Positions 53,983 to 64,000 of a DNA stretch of 64,000 nucleotides are shown in pieces. The DNA is from Raffaelea ambrosiae. Its lineage: Eukaryota > Ascomycota > Sordariomycetes > Ophiostomatales > Ophiostomataceae. The translations under genes were made by a program, and so were the position numbers. Each line of letters opens with the position of its first letter. Within the stretch, counting starts at the first letter, position 1. The notes under the pieces were generated by a model. The model did no database searches. It was given only the letters and a program-made list of their open reading frames with translations, and was not told the DNA's origin. The stretch spans positions 3,831,334 to 3,895,333 of the forward strand of contig PCDI01000004.1 of assembly GCA_002778195.1 (NCBI GenBank). Reading direction: 5' to 3'.

Positions 53983-56670
53983 CTATAACTCCTCGCTGCC
54001 TGTAGAAAGGAGGGAGTTCGGGATCGGATCCGGCTGGTACTGACGAACCCCTTGGAGTAGTTCTTGGACGAGCCATTCCGATTCCTGCGGTATATCCATG
54101 TTACCCATTGCTGATATCCAGTCCTGTAGTGGATCTTCAGTTGCAGCTGGAATTGCGTCATCAAAACTCCCATGGGCAGATGTTCCATAAACATCTCTTG
54201 AAGCTGGGGTTGTTCCTGTAAACCACATGGAGGGCGCTGCTGTGCCCGGTCCATAGTGCTGTCCACCCAAGGTCAAAGAGAGATGTTGAGAATCTCCACA
54301 CATCATGTTTATAGTACGCTCTGACAATGCCTCAAATATGTCGCGGTAAGTAGTGGCAAGATTCCATCGCTCAGCGATAATGACCAACACCGTCGTGCAA
54401 GCGATGCAAGTGCTCACAACATCAGCCTGACGAACCTTTGCTCGAAGCCTGGGTGACCTCCAGAGACAGTATAAATACGTGAGGCCACCGAGAAATAAAA
54501 TATGTAGGCTGCCCCATGTAAACTGAATAGTAGGTCTTTGGTATAAACGCCGGTATGTAAGGCACATGTCGCGCGAATAGTGCAAGCATTCGTCGAGAGC
54601 CCGCTCTACGCTGGATAAACTGTGGTCAGGTACCGGGCCAGCTCCCACATCGCCACCTGTGTAATGCAGGTGGCGGTCAATTGGCCTGGTAATATGGTGC
54701 CGGTACAGAAGAAGAATGCTATGGTCAAAGGCCAGATTGAACCATTCCTGGGACGCCCAGACAGATAGTGGCCGCGCATCCGGAAAATCAAGACGATCTG
54801 GAGCTGACGCCCGCCACTGGTCGAGTTCCTGTCGGAGAGCAACTATTGTGGACTCGTCCCAATTCAGCGAGTTCCGGTGCGTGATGGGGTAGACCTGGGA
54901 ACTCAACCTGGACCATAGCTGGCGGATCTTGATGGAGTGTATGGCACCGGTCATGTTTGTCGGAGACTCTAGAGCTGAAGTTCGAGGCTCCCGTAACAAA
55001 CCTGACGCAGTGATGCATTCATCGTCGATATCGAGAGGCAGCTAATGGCCAATCAGTTAGACATTATTTCTTAAAATAAACCTTTCGATAGCTTACCTCG
55101 ACATCTATAGCTTCGTCGGGAATGCCAACAGGGCGTCCTAGAATTGATGCAGCCACGCGATCAATGTCGTAGGCTACCCAAAAACAGCGTTTTGACATCT
55201 CTTTTGTAAGCGTCTCCATGCTACCGCGGAATTGCTCTGCACTCCTGTGGTAACCCAGCTCAATACAGTGTCGTATGGCTAATCCGGATATTTTCCTAGA
55301 CTCCAATTAGAACACAAAATAGATCGCAAAGAATGATACGAGTATACGAACCACAAACTTGCGCCTATGTGCGACCGAATCGAATAGACCGCACAGCATA
55401 AAATGCTTTGTATGGACTCTAAGCTGTCTAGTTCGAGAACTGGGGATAGGTGATCCAGGGCCAAGGAGTAATATGTCTGGAAAACATCAGAAACACAAGA
55501 TACGTAGACAATACGGTGGATCCTAGAACACACTGACCTCGGCTTGATCGTATTCATTATGACCCAAAGCCAAGGATCCTATGGCATAGACCTTACAAAA
55601 AGTATTAATAATAGGCGAGAAAGTCACCGCTATATGTGTCCACACTGAACATACCATGAGCACAAAGAAGAGTGGCAGGCCATGGACACGCTGCATGTCA
55701 CGTTCTGCATATGCGATCGAGCACTTGTGCTCCCACACCTCGAATGTGGGACGATGGAGGAAGGGGTATTGGGGGTGTATATTCCTCCAGTATGCCTGCG
55801 CCAAACGCGTCGCAGTGGTAGGCGCTGGGAACGTGGCAAACAGGTCGGATGGTACTCGTGTGCTTGTTGTGCTGGTGTCGGCGATAGAACTTCGAACCGA
55901 GCTCCCGCTAGTTGCCCTGAGTCCCATTGTGGCACTTGCGATGCGCGAGAACGACACAGCGGATGAAGGGCCAAAGTAGTGAGGCTCGCGTCCGGCGGCA
56001 CTTAGACACAACAAGGCAACTTCTGACGACAGGGCGTCCACTTGATGGTCGAAGCCGGACTCGGATGGAGCAGCTGGACCAGTGACAGGAGCATGCGTAC
56101 TAGTGGGCTGCGCACCATGGCTTGGCTGGGTCCCTGTGAAGCAAGCAATGGCTGGAGAAAGAGGTTGCTCTGGGTGTGCATGACATTCGGGCGACATAGG
56201 AGCAGGGCAAGCTGCCTCCTTGTCTGATCCATTGTCTGCTTCACGGCCAAGATGATCAAGTGCCACTTCGGGTCGAACTTTCTGTAAAAGACCTTCAAGG
56301 TAGGCCACACGGGCCTCAAGAGACTGCATGTAGTCGCGAGGCCGGTGAAGCCCTGTCGCCGGGTCCTCCACTAAACATTCTGCAGACGTGAAGCCTGTTA
56401 GTGTGCAGACAGCCGGGATATCGCAGTGAGGCAGGCATGTTGGATCGTACCTCGATCAGACTTGACGCAGTTTTGGCACCTGGGGCTCAGACCATCGCAC
56501 TGCAAGACGAGTGTTAGCATTATGTCCACCACATGCGCAAAAGGGAGATACATAACCCGAAATTTCCGTACCTTGAGCTTCTTCTGCTTGCAACTGGTGC
56601 ACGCCAGCATGGTGCGCTCGCCAAGCCTCGGACGCTTGGCCATGTGCGAGTGTATGCGCTGCGGTCCCAT
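53983..56670 (-). CDS. Zn2Cys6 fungal-specific transcription factor
   Basis: Seven exons on the minus strand: 56572-56670, 56451-56499, 55655-56379, 55538-55591, 55352-55476, 55097-55295 and 53983-55041, all in phase, giving 769 residues. The binuclear zinc cluster is split over exons 1-3: LACTSCKQKKLK / CDGLSPRCQNCVKSDR / ECLVED. A short coiled segment follows (YMQSLEARVAYLEGLLQKV). The fungal-specific middle homology region shows AQAYWRNIHPQYPFLHRPTFEVWE, AVYSIRSHIGASLWKISGLAIRHCIELGYH and SKRCFWVAYDIDRVAASILGRPVGIPDEAIDVELP. All six zinc cysteines are present and no frame is broken. It lies between the dehydrogenase and the aldolase and probably regulates the cluster (inference from position). 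Confidence 0.92.
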
Positions 56671-56955
56671 TGCGCGATCTAATCGCTAAATATCAATATT
56701 CTTTTTCAGATCGTTCCCGTAACAAGGCTACTGTTGTGATCGTTTGCTGGAGTTGCTCAGTTGCTCGTCATATCGGAGACATGCACGACATATCGTCATT
56801 GGGACCAATAACCGGCGGGGACCGAACTACTAGCTCGGTGACCTCAGATTGCTGCCTACGCCTGCTCACGTGCTATTTCTCAGAGATACAGCCCTCAGAA
56901 TCTGCCTAACCACAAAGACTCATTCGATAGAGACGACTAGATATATTGGACACAC

Positions 56956-57527
56956 CCTGGTTCAACATGTCAATGCCCTTTCCGAAGGTGCTCCATGCTC
57001 GTCCGTATGGACTGTGCATGTGGCAAGCGGCGTTGATGTCAGGGCGCTGTTCGTGGATGGCGGAATGGATGATGAAGCCGGCGGTGTTAACAGGCCGATC
57101 TGCACCGCCAATGCGGTGGCCATTCTTATACACATGGACCATGTGTGACACCTTCAGTGCCCCGAAATGAACGGCATATGGGTTGATCCAAAATGTATCT
57201 GGCTGGATAGGATCTTCACGGCAGCGTAATGTCAATACCAAACCCCATGGCATCGCGATGGAGCAGCTGTATACCTCGTAAACTAATGTGGCCGCTGGCT
57301 CCGTCAGAAAACCCAAGCTTGGCAAACAGACGAAATGCACCGGCCATCTGCTCTAGCTGCCATCTGCGCTGCTCTTGCTTGGTTACGGGCCAAGGGATAT
57401 GATGGAGGCGGTTGCGCTGGCCATCTTGCGTTCTAGCAATGTCGAGGGCTGAATGCAGCACGGGCGTGGTGGCCGGGCTGGCCAGACTGCTGGTCGCCAC
57501 AGCCTCAACAACAGTGGTACTAAACAT
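56956..57527 (-). pseudogene. Class II aldolase/adducin, N-terminal half (inverted)
   Basis: Two exons, 57275-57527 and 56956-57213, encode the first ~170 residues of a class II aldolase/adducin-domain protein. Signals are FAKLGFSDGASGHISLRDPI, DTFWINPYAVHFGALKVS, and CHMHSPYGRAW with the metal-binding His-x-His. The reading stops at a GTGTGT donor at 56955 after DMLNQ, and no continuation exists to the left. The rest of the protein lies on the opposite strand from 57610. The two halves sum to exactly 299 codons including stop, so one gene has been cut by an inversion of the 5' half. Confidence 0.85.
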
Positions 57528-57609
57528 GCTTGAAAAACGATAGCCGATAATACGTGACAGTGTGGCAAGATATGCAATTGGCGAGCTGGTCTGGACTCTT
57601 CACTCAGCG

Positions 57610-57995
57610 ACTCGTGCATGTTTTACAACGACCTATCTGTATATCCTTCGTTCGGCGGTGTTGTCCATGCAACGGAGGAAGGAAAGCGCATTGCGAATGC
57701 CCTTGGCCCCACAAACAAGAATCTTATTATGCAGAATCACGGTTTACTTACTTGTGGCGGCACTGTTGCCGAGGCCGCGGTTTTCTTTGTTGCCTTGGAG
57801 CGAGCATGCCAAGCCCAGATTCTCGTCGACACTGCTATGGTGCGCTCTGAAGGAATGCTGAAGAAAACATTTGTCGGCGATGAGGAGGCCATCTACACAA
57901 AAGTGGGCACAGAAACACCCGAGGTCATGTATATGCAGTTTCTTCCAGAGTACGAGCTCATTTTGGAAGGACCCGGCGGCTCATTTTTGAATTAG
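57610..57995 (+). pseudogene. Class II aldolase/adducin, C-terminal half
   Basis: Encodes DSCMFYNDLSVYPSFGGVV, ALGPTNKNLIMQNHGLLTCG and the helical ERACQAQILVDTA, ending at a TAA at 57993-57995. It contains the third zinc histidine (QNHGLL) that pairs with the HMHS of the inverted N-terminal half. There is no start codon upstream that would give a sensible protein, and the segment before it (GACTCTTCACTCAG) looks like residual intron. It cannot make a working enzyme alone because two of the three metal ligands are on the other half. Confidence 0.85.
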
Positions 57996-58057
57996 TTTAT
58001 TTTCAGCTTTGGTTATAGTTAACACAATACTACAAATTCTATACAATTGTCTTTATT

Positions 58058-58919
58058 TCACATAATATTTCTCTTTACCAAAGGGCCTTTCGATTGATCT
58101 TTTACATTTCCCCATCGTAGGGGACGCTGCCTTACGAGACCAGAGTAGAACCAGCTTGCCATTGTGTAGACATCGTAAACTGGCAGCCCGATCACTTTTT
58201 GAATGGTCTCTGCGTATGGCGGCATCTGGGTGCACTCCAGAACAAGTGCACCAATATCAAAATGGTCTTCCACCAGTCGTTTGGCTGTCTCTACCATCTC
58301 TTCCTCAATGTCGTAGTAGTCATATGTGCCTCGCATGCCGACCAGCTCACGCAGGTGTCCACCAGCCGGTGCTCCGAGAACATAGCATCGTGCGGCGTGC
58401 TCTTTGGAAATCCCGAGACGTTCAAAGTGCAGATCACCGAGCTCCGTCTCGTTGTATGTGATAATGCCAATTTTCTTACTAGGAGGAAGCCATGCAAGAA
58501 TGCTTGGTATCTGAATCAGGGACGAAGTTGCAATTGGAATAGGCAGCTGCTCTGCGATCCTACGGCGTAGATGTGGTACATGTTAGCTGTTTGTCACAAC
58601 AGGATTTCCACACGAAACCGTTCTGTGTGGATACTCACAAGGGCTGTGCCAGGGCGAGAAACCCACAGCTCGTGATTATGCCCACGGCGCCCCGTTCTGC
58701 CAGCTTCTTTCCTGCGGCCACGAAGCTGCTAATGAAAGCCTCATTGTAGTCACTCTTGGACACGAGGATACCTTCTCTAGAGCCTTCAGCCAGTTCACGA
58801 ACGATGGGAAATCCCCAAGTTTTTTCATTGAAGGCATCTCCAGCTGGCCGGAAGAAGAAGCACTCAACAGCAATAAAACCTATGGGCGGCAGAGAAGATT
58901 TATCTGCGTAGTCTGCCAT
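58058..58919 (-). CDS. Asp/Glu racemase-superfamily protein
   Basis: Two exons, 58639-58919 and 58058-58559, give 260 residues from the ATG at 58919 (MADYADKSSLPPIGFIAVE). Another ATG at 59039 would add 40 residues that do not resemble the family. The two catalytic cysteines of the superfamily lie in GIITSCGFLALAQ and ALVLECTQMPPY, and KIGIITYNETELGD marks the second lobe. The superfamily includes aspartate/glutamate racemase, hydantoin racemase and maleate isomerase. The specific reaction cannot be read, but several fungal relatives sit next to class II aldolases or amine oxidases. The frame is intact, unlike its two neighbours. Confidence 0.87.
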
Positions 58920-59316
58920 ATTTGCAGTATGAACAAGAGTATGGATGTCCAGGCAACCAAACTGCTGAAGTCTGACGTCTGACGGAAAATAAATTTTGTT
59001 TTGTATGTAGGCACACCCTTTCTTATCTCGGGCATGCATCGGCAAATGAGGTATGGGAATGGTGCGAAGGCCGTATGTATCTAACTAGCGCTTCGGGGGA
59101 TCCCGACATGGCCTGGCAGGTTTAAAGAGTAGAAATCAGCCACAGCAAGCGTGTATTTGCATCGCGTAACACACATTCTGGCTTGATGAACTAATGTAAT
59201 TTACCAGGGTGTCAAAACACCTAAATTACAAGAGTGGATGAAGGGCAACGTGCATTACTTCAAAAAGCGACTCGTCTACCGGCATACTCTACAGATTGGC
59301 ACTCAAATCCTGCATT

Positions 59317-60722
59317 TTACCGCGTGTCTGGGTTGGGGACTAGAGAAATGTTTCCCAAAGCCCTGCTCCCCGCACCGCCCTTCATTAGAACGTTAAAGGG
59401 CTCCTGGCTCCCCGGAAATCTCCATTTCCATGCTTGGATCGCTGGTCGGTTCAAATCTATTCCTTCGATATGTCCACAATCCAGTTACCCAAGGCAGGCA
59501 TGTATTTAAATGCATGACCACTACCACTTGTTGCAACCATTAGTCCATCCATTTCAGAGACTCTATCAATCGTAAGATGGTTGTCAAAGCTATCGTTGTA
59601 CCAGCAGATACGACTCATTGAAATATGGATTCCAGCCTCGGCTAGCTCGGGCATGTAATTGTCCAAGAATGTTTGCATAACTCGTACATCCTTTTCTGGG
59701 AGAGATGTAATCGTATCGCCCTCAGACCAGCGAGTTACCGGCACGCTCCGCTCTTTTCCATCGAACCTTTGGGTTCGTATACTTGGTGCCCGGATACCCG
59801 AGCTTGAATCACTCACTCTCATGTCTAGGGAAGCCGTACAGACCACCCTCGGCACCATCGCGCATCTTGTACATGAAGCTTGGAAAGTTCTCGGGTGCCA
59901 ACTTATCCCACAGTGGCGAACCCCGGGGAATCTTGAGGAGTGCAACCGATCCAGCCGTTGTTTCATTGAGACCATCGAGGGCAGGGAGCATCGTGGGTGT
60001 CCAGCCACCACATGCAAGAATTGTTAGGGATGCATGATGCATTTTCGGCTGTCCTGACGCCGCACACGCTCCCAGCGTGCGAAGAACGTTTGCCAGATTG
60101 CCAGCGACTGGATCGAGCACTGTTTTGACGCCGTACATCCGAACCTTGTTAGCGCGAACCGGCAAGCCTTGTCTGCATATGTAAAGCCACCTGTTGTGTC
60201 TAATACTGCAACATTGGGTCGGCTGGCGTCTTGACGTTTGAAGGGCTCCAGGTTGAAGCCATTATCTTTGGAGATCTGTTGGTGCTTGATATCTGTGCTA
60301 ACAAGATGGGTGCCCTCTGGCATAGCAGAGATGCTGTCGCATTCAAAAGAAGGCACTGTCAGGGCGTCGGTCATGGACAGGTTACCGTTGTTCACCCACA
60401 CCCGGTCTGCCGTTGTCATGCCGGGCGGTACCATCCGGCCGTTGGAAAGCTCAGCATTCCACTCATCCCAACCGGCCACAGATTCAATGGTTAGGTCTTG
60501 GTAAACCGTGTCCTTTCCGTAACCGGCACGAATGATTTTATTCATGTCTGCTGATGCCGCATCGCAGCCATTGAAGTACGAGTACAGCGTCTTGTCATAT
60601 GGTTGGCCATCAAAAATGGTAATTTAGCCGCGTCGGCCAAGATGTAAAGCAGTGCTCGGGCCAAATGCCCCAGCCCCAACTATGATGATAGGGTCTGATT
60701 TTCCCAGAGTTTTTGTAGTCAT
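59317..60722 (-). pseudogene. FAD-dependent amine oxidase (fructosyl-amino-acid/sarcosine oxidase-like), broken
   Basis: Homology runs the full length: the FAD motif IIIVGAGAFGPSTALHLGRRG at the ATG (60722), YSYFNGCDAASADMNKIIRAGYG, HLVSTDIKHQQISKDNGF, LTILACGGWTPTMLPALDG, SPLWDKLAPENFPSF, GLYGFPRHES, GYPGTKYTNPK, SVPVTRWSEGDTI, RICWYNDSFDNH, ATSGSGHAFKYMPALGNW and, at the end, PFNVLMKGGAGSRALGNISL. Lesions are an in-frame TAA at 60624-60626 (codon 33), a frameshift near 60165-60175, an in-frame TGA at 59809-59811, a frameshift near 59780 and another near 59470. None sits at usable splice sites. The gene is therefore dead or badly sequenced. It belongs to the glucose-oxidoreductase-fold amine oxidases. 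Confidence 0.88.
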
Positions 60723-61320
60723 GGTGCCGTTCTTCTAGGGTGATGCTCAAGTTGTCGTGAGCTGTGTTTTTTGTGAGACGTGGTTTCTACCTCTTCTCGA
60801 GGCTCGTAAGTTTGCCGTGAATTGTACTGCTCATTAGCGGTGTCAAACAGCTCGGGGGGACGCAAAATTTTCACAAAGTTCTTCTGTGGTCGCAGCCATT
60901 TTCGTCAAAATTGTGACTTTTTTTTTTGTTTTCTAATTAATAATAACAATAATATTAGGGGATGACTGCTTCAGCTTGGAAAGGGAGAGCTCGGCTTCTC
61001 CCGACCAAACGCTTGCACTGGACTTTTCAACAGAAGAGACCCACATTACTCACCAATTTCCCTTATCAAGAGCCATGCGAGTTACCCTGCACCGTCCCAA
61101 GAGATAGGCTTCATCCGAGCTATCAAGCCTGAGTGCTGCAGGCTCCTTTTCTGGAACAGCATGAAAGTTATCTTGGGAGAAGAATCCCTACATTGCCTGT
61201 GCGGTGAGTTTCAAGGGAGCATTGTTCCCCGAACACGTAGGATACAAAGGACTTTGGAGCCCCGACCACGCCGAACAAATATCACAGACACATCACCCAC
61301 GATACACTGCGTATCTTACA
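60723..61320. other. Intergenic, divergent promoter region
   Basis: Between the FAD oxidase remnant and the transporter. AT-rich stretch at 60910-60960. A short ATG-initiated frame at 61161 ends in a GTGAGT and could be a non-coding or first exon of the transporter. Confidence 0.45.
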
Positions 61321-63184
61321 ATGCAATACAAGGCCGCCGAGATGGGGCTCAAGAACTCGAACCTCGCAAAGTATATAAAAAATATCAAGACCTCCCCGCG
61401 GCCGCTCATAGCCAACAGCAGACTACTGCGGACGTCGGCGCTGTTTGCCTTGGCTGGCGTGCCACTTTGTGAGTTTCGACCGTTAGCCTTTTCATATGAC
61501 TCTCTGCTTCGTACAAGGGAACGATGGAGCTTTCCAACCTTCAACTTGGCGAGTTCGTGCCTAACAGAAATAGGCTGGGACCAAGGCTCCGTTTCAACGA
61601 TTCCATCTCTGAAGGGTTTTCAGGAAGCCTTTGGTATAACTTCGGCTGCAAATCCGACACAGGTCGCAAACTTTGTCTCGCTAGTTTATGTTGGTGCTGG
61701 TTCAGGCGCGGCCTTTTCGTTCTTTATCAACGACCGCATCGGCCGACTGTGGTCCTTTCGTCTCTACGCACTGGTATGGATCGTCGGGCAGTTGATTGCA
61801 ACAGGCTCACGGGGCAATATTGGCACCATGTACGTAGGACGTGTTGTTAGTGGACTCGGCATCGGGCCTCTGACTGTCATCGGACCGGTCGCACTGGCGG
61901 AAATTGCTCCTACTGAAATTAGGGGTTTGTTGACATCATGGTTTAGCGTTGTGCTGCTACTGTCTCTAGCCGTTGCAGCCTTCACTGTTTACGGTTGCTT
62001 TGTACACATGGCGGCCAGCACTCTCCAGTGGCAAGTGCCGTTTTTCGCACCGTGTATCTTCATGGCGCTTGTCATTGGGGCTAGCTTCTTTGCGATGGAG
62101 AGTCCAAGATGGCTCTTCCTGGCTGGCCGTGACGAAGAAGCCACGAAAACGCTTATTGCGATCCGTGGTCTGCCGCTTGACCACCCTCGTGTGCAGTCCG
62201 AGCTTGAAGACATTCGAGAATCGATTGCAAAGGAACGTGTGGCCTACGGATCGGCTAGCTCCTATTCCTGGAGGGGCCTACGCGTTATTCTTAGGGAAAC
62301 CTTCCTTGTTAAGGCAAACCTCCGCCGTACCCAACAGGCCATGCTCTCATATGCCTTGGCTCAACTCTCTGGTGCTAACAGCATTACCACATACTTGGTA
62401 CCCATTCTCAACCTTGTCGGTGTCAAGGGTGGAACCAACTACAGCTTGCTCGTGGCCGCTTTGTATGCAACGGCAAAGTTTTTTTACACCCTGATCGCTA
62501 GCTTTTTCTTTGTAGACGCTATTGGTCGACGGAACAGCTTGTTCTTTGGAATCACAGTGCAGATGCTCTCCGATGTCTACATTGGGGTGTTCATAAAATA
62601 TAACCAGCAGGGCCAAACATCCAAAGCAGCGGGGCAGTTTGCCATTGCGGCCATATTTTTTCACGGATTCGGCTATGCCGTTGGTAAGTTGGCCTCCAAT
62701 CGTCGAAATACTTTGAATATTTGCACCTCTAACGTAACAAGGTCTGCTTATTCTACCTTATGTGTTCGTCTCCGAACTATGGCCTAACCAGATTCGTTCA
62801 TTTGGCGCTGCCTTAACACAATGCTTCCACTGGCTGTTCTTCTTCGGAGTAAACAAAGGCGTCCCTGGTCTCCTCAGTAAAACCGACAACTGGGGCGCTT
62901 TTCTTTTCTTCGCTGGATGGTGCTTCCTCGCTCTTATATATTCGTTCCTGGTTGTGCCGGAAACTGCAGCAGTGGACATTGAGAAGCTTGACTCCTTATT
63001 TGAAGGGCCTTGGTGGAACCAGTACAAGAGAGCCAGAGTGCAGAATAATACCAGTGACGTAATCGTGGCTGTCGAATCGACGTAAGTGGCACTCGACGAC
63101 TTTGCCAATAAACACAGGCTAACGCATCTTAACTTCACCAGGAGCGAAGTAAACAGTGGGACTGACATAAACAAGAAGGTATGA
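61321..63184 (+). CDS. MFS sugar/quinate-type transporter
   Basis: Twelve-span major facilitator superfamily importer of the sugar porter family. Exons: 61321-61468, 61574-62683, 62742-63081 and a last short one from 63142, about 546 residues. The first intron (GTGAGT, CTAACAG, TAG) restores ALAGVPL/CWDQGSVSTIPSL, the family start of span 1. Signatures are INDRIGRLWSFR, RVVSGLGIGPLTVIGPVALAEIAPTEIRG, AMESPRWLFLAGRDEEA and VDAIGRRNSLF, with YVFVSELWPNQIRSFGAAL in span 10. Quinate permeases and several hexose transporters share this pattern. The C-terminus is uncertain: either a stop at 63182-63184 or splicing at GTATGA to an exon ending near 63332. Likely importer for the substrate of the neighbouring enzymes. 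Confidence 0.88.
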
Positions 63185-64000
63185 GGTACCTGCGCTGGGA
63201 ACTTTAAGATCCAATTACGTAGTCTTGTCTCTTTCTGCCTGTCATTCCAAGGGGCTTACTTTCCTGTGTTTTCCATTTCTACTTGATATATTGTGTCTTG
63301 TGACTAGATTCACGATACCGCCGAGGACTAACTAGCCGGGCTGCTACCCTGTCACCGGGCTACGGTCTATGAAGTAGAGGCAATAGCTAGTTGGGTGAAG
63401 TAGGTAGGTAATTATTTTTCTCCCAAAGTAAACTAGAGGCCCGCGGAGCCGGCAGGGGGCAGACCTGGCATTTATCACGACATCTAGAGGCCCCATTAGG
63501 TAGAGCCTCCTGTTTTATCTGTTGACAATATCATATTGATATTGTCTCGCCTGTGTGTCTTGACCCATCGCGTACGGTAACTGCTATTTGTTTTGTTTAA
63601 AAATATAAAGACTCGCAAGAGCGATCCTTAGCCTTTTCAACCAAAAAAAAAAAAAAAAGAAACTACACGCCGTACAGATTGAGTGGGCCGTCCATGGAGA
63701 TGAGTCCGCTCAGCCCGCACTGATACCGCAACCCATGGGCACATATGCTCACATTGCTGAGCGAATAATAACATTCGGATATTGATCCGACAGCGCGAGG
63801 CTCACATGGAAAGTTGCTGGCATTGTCTTGTTGGCTCAAAAGCTAGCCAGGTTTGTAAACGTTTATCTTTTCTTGAACTTTGTTTGTATGCAGAATAGCA
63901 AGTTCATAAAGTAGCCCTGGGAAACTGGTAGAATAAGAGTGTAACACAAATATTTGAGCAGTGCCTACAAGTACATGGCAGAGAGACAGCCTTTTTGTTC
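63185..64000. other. Intergenic, no gene seen
   Basis: 3' flank of the transporter. A 16-base A run lies at 63643-63658. No further gene recognised to the window end. Confidence 0.5.

Overview
The window reads as nuclear DNA of a filamentous ascomycete (Pezizomycotina, most likely a sordariomycete). Short GT..AG introns with CTAAC/CTGAC-like branch points interrupt most genes. There is a scytalone dehydratase of the DHN-melanin pathway, an HacA-type unfolded-protein-response bZIP factor, a complex I 20.9 kDa subunit of the Neurospora type, an X325/BIM1-like copper protein and a remnant of an AA9 lytic polysaccharide monooxygenase. I see no convincing tRNA, rRNA, CRISPR array or intact transposon. 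Exon boundaries given here were worked out by eye from splice signals and reading-frame continuity.

Layout. 0.8-12 kb: a fatty-acyl-CoA synthetase/transporter (minus), ribosomal protein S19 (plus), an unrecognised protein with deaminase-superfamily motifs (plus), a ZIP metal transporter (minus) and mitochondrial Mdm10 (minus). 13.7-26.4 kb: scytalone dehydratase (plus), an SRR1-like protein (minus), the BIM1-like protein (plus), a STRAP-type WD40 protein (plus) and the SAGA subunit Spt8 (minus). 29-36 kb: HacA with its Ire1-type 23-nt intron, Pex16, a decayed AA9 LPMO and the ESCRT-III protein Did2. 36-49 kb: Ski2 helicase, the fork-protection protein Csm3/Swi3, complex I 20.9 kDa subunit, an F-box protein and a SWIRM-domain protein. 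About 4 kb without recognisable genes follows.

52.4-63.2 kb looks like a small catabolic cluster: a D-2-hydroxyacid dehydrogenase, a Zn2Cys6 regulator, a class II aldolase, an Asp/Glu-racemase-like enzyme, an FAD amine oxidase and an MFS sugar/quinate-type transporter. Two members are broken. The aldolase is cut in two by a local inversion, with its halves on opposite strands. The FAD oxidase carries two in-frame stops and three frameshifts. The regulator, racemase, dehydrogenase and transporter look intact, so the pathway appears to be decaying piecemeal.

Assembly scars: a 30-N gap at 7295-7324, and a single N at 12983 flanked by two copies of the same ~86-bp sequence, which is almost certainly an unmerged contig overlap.
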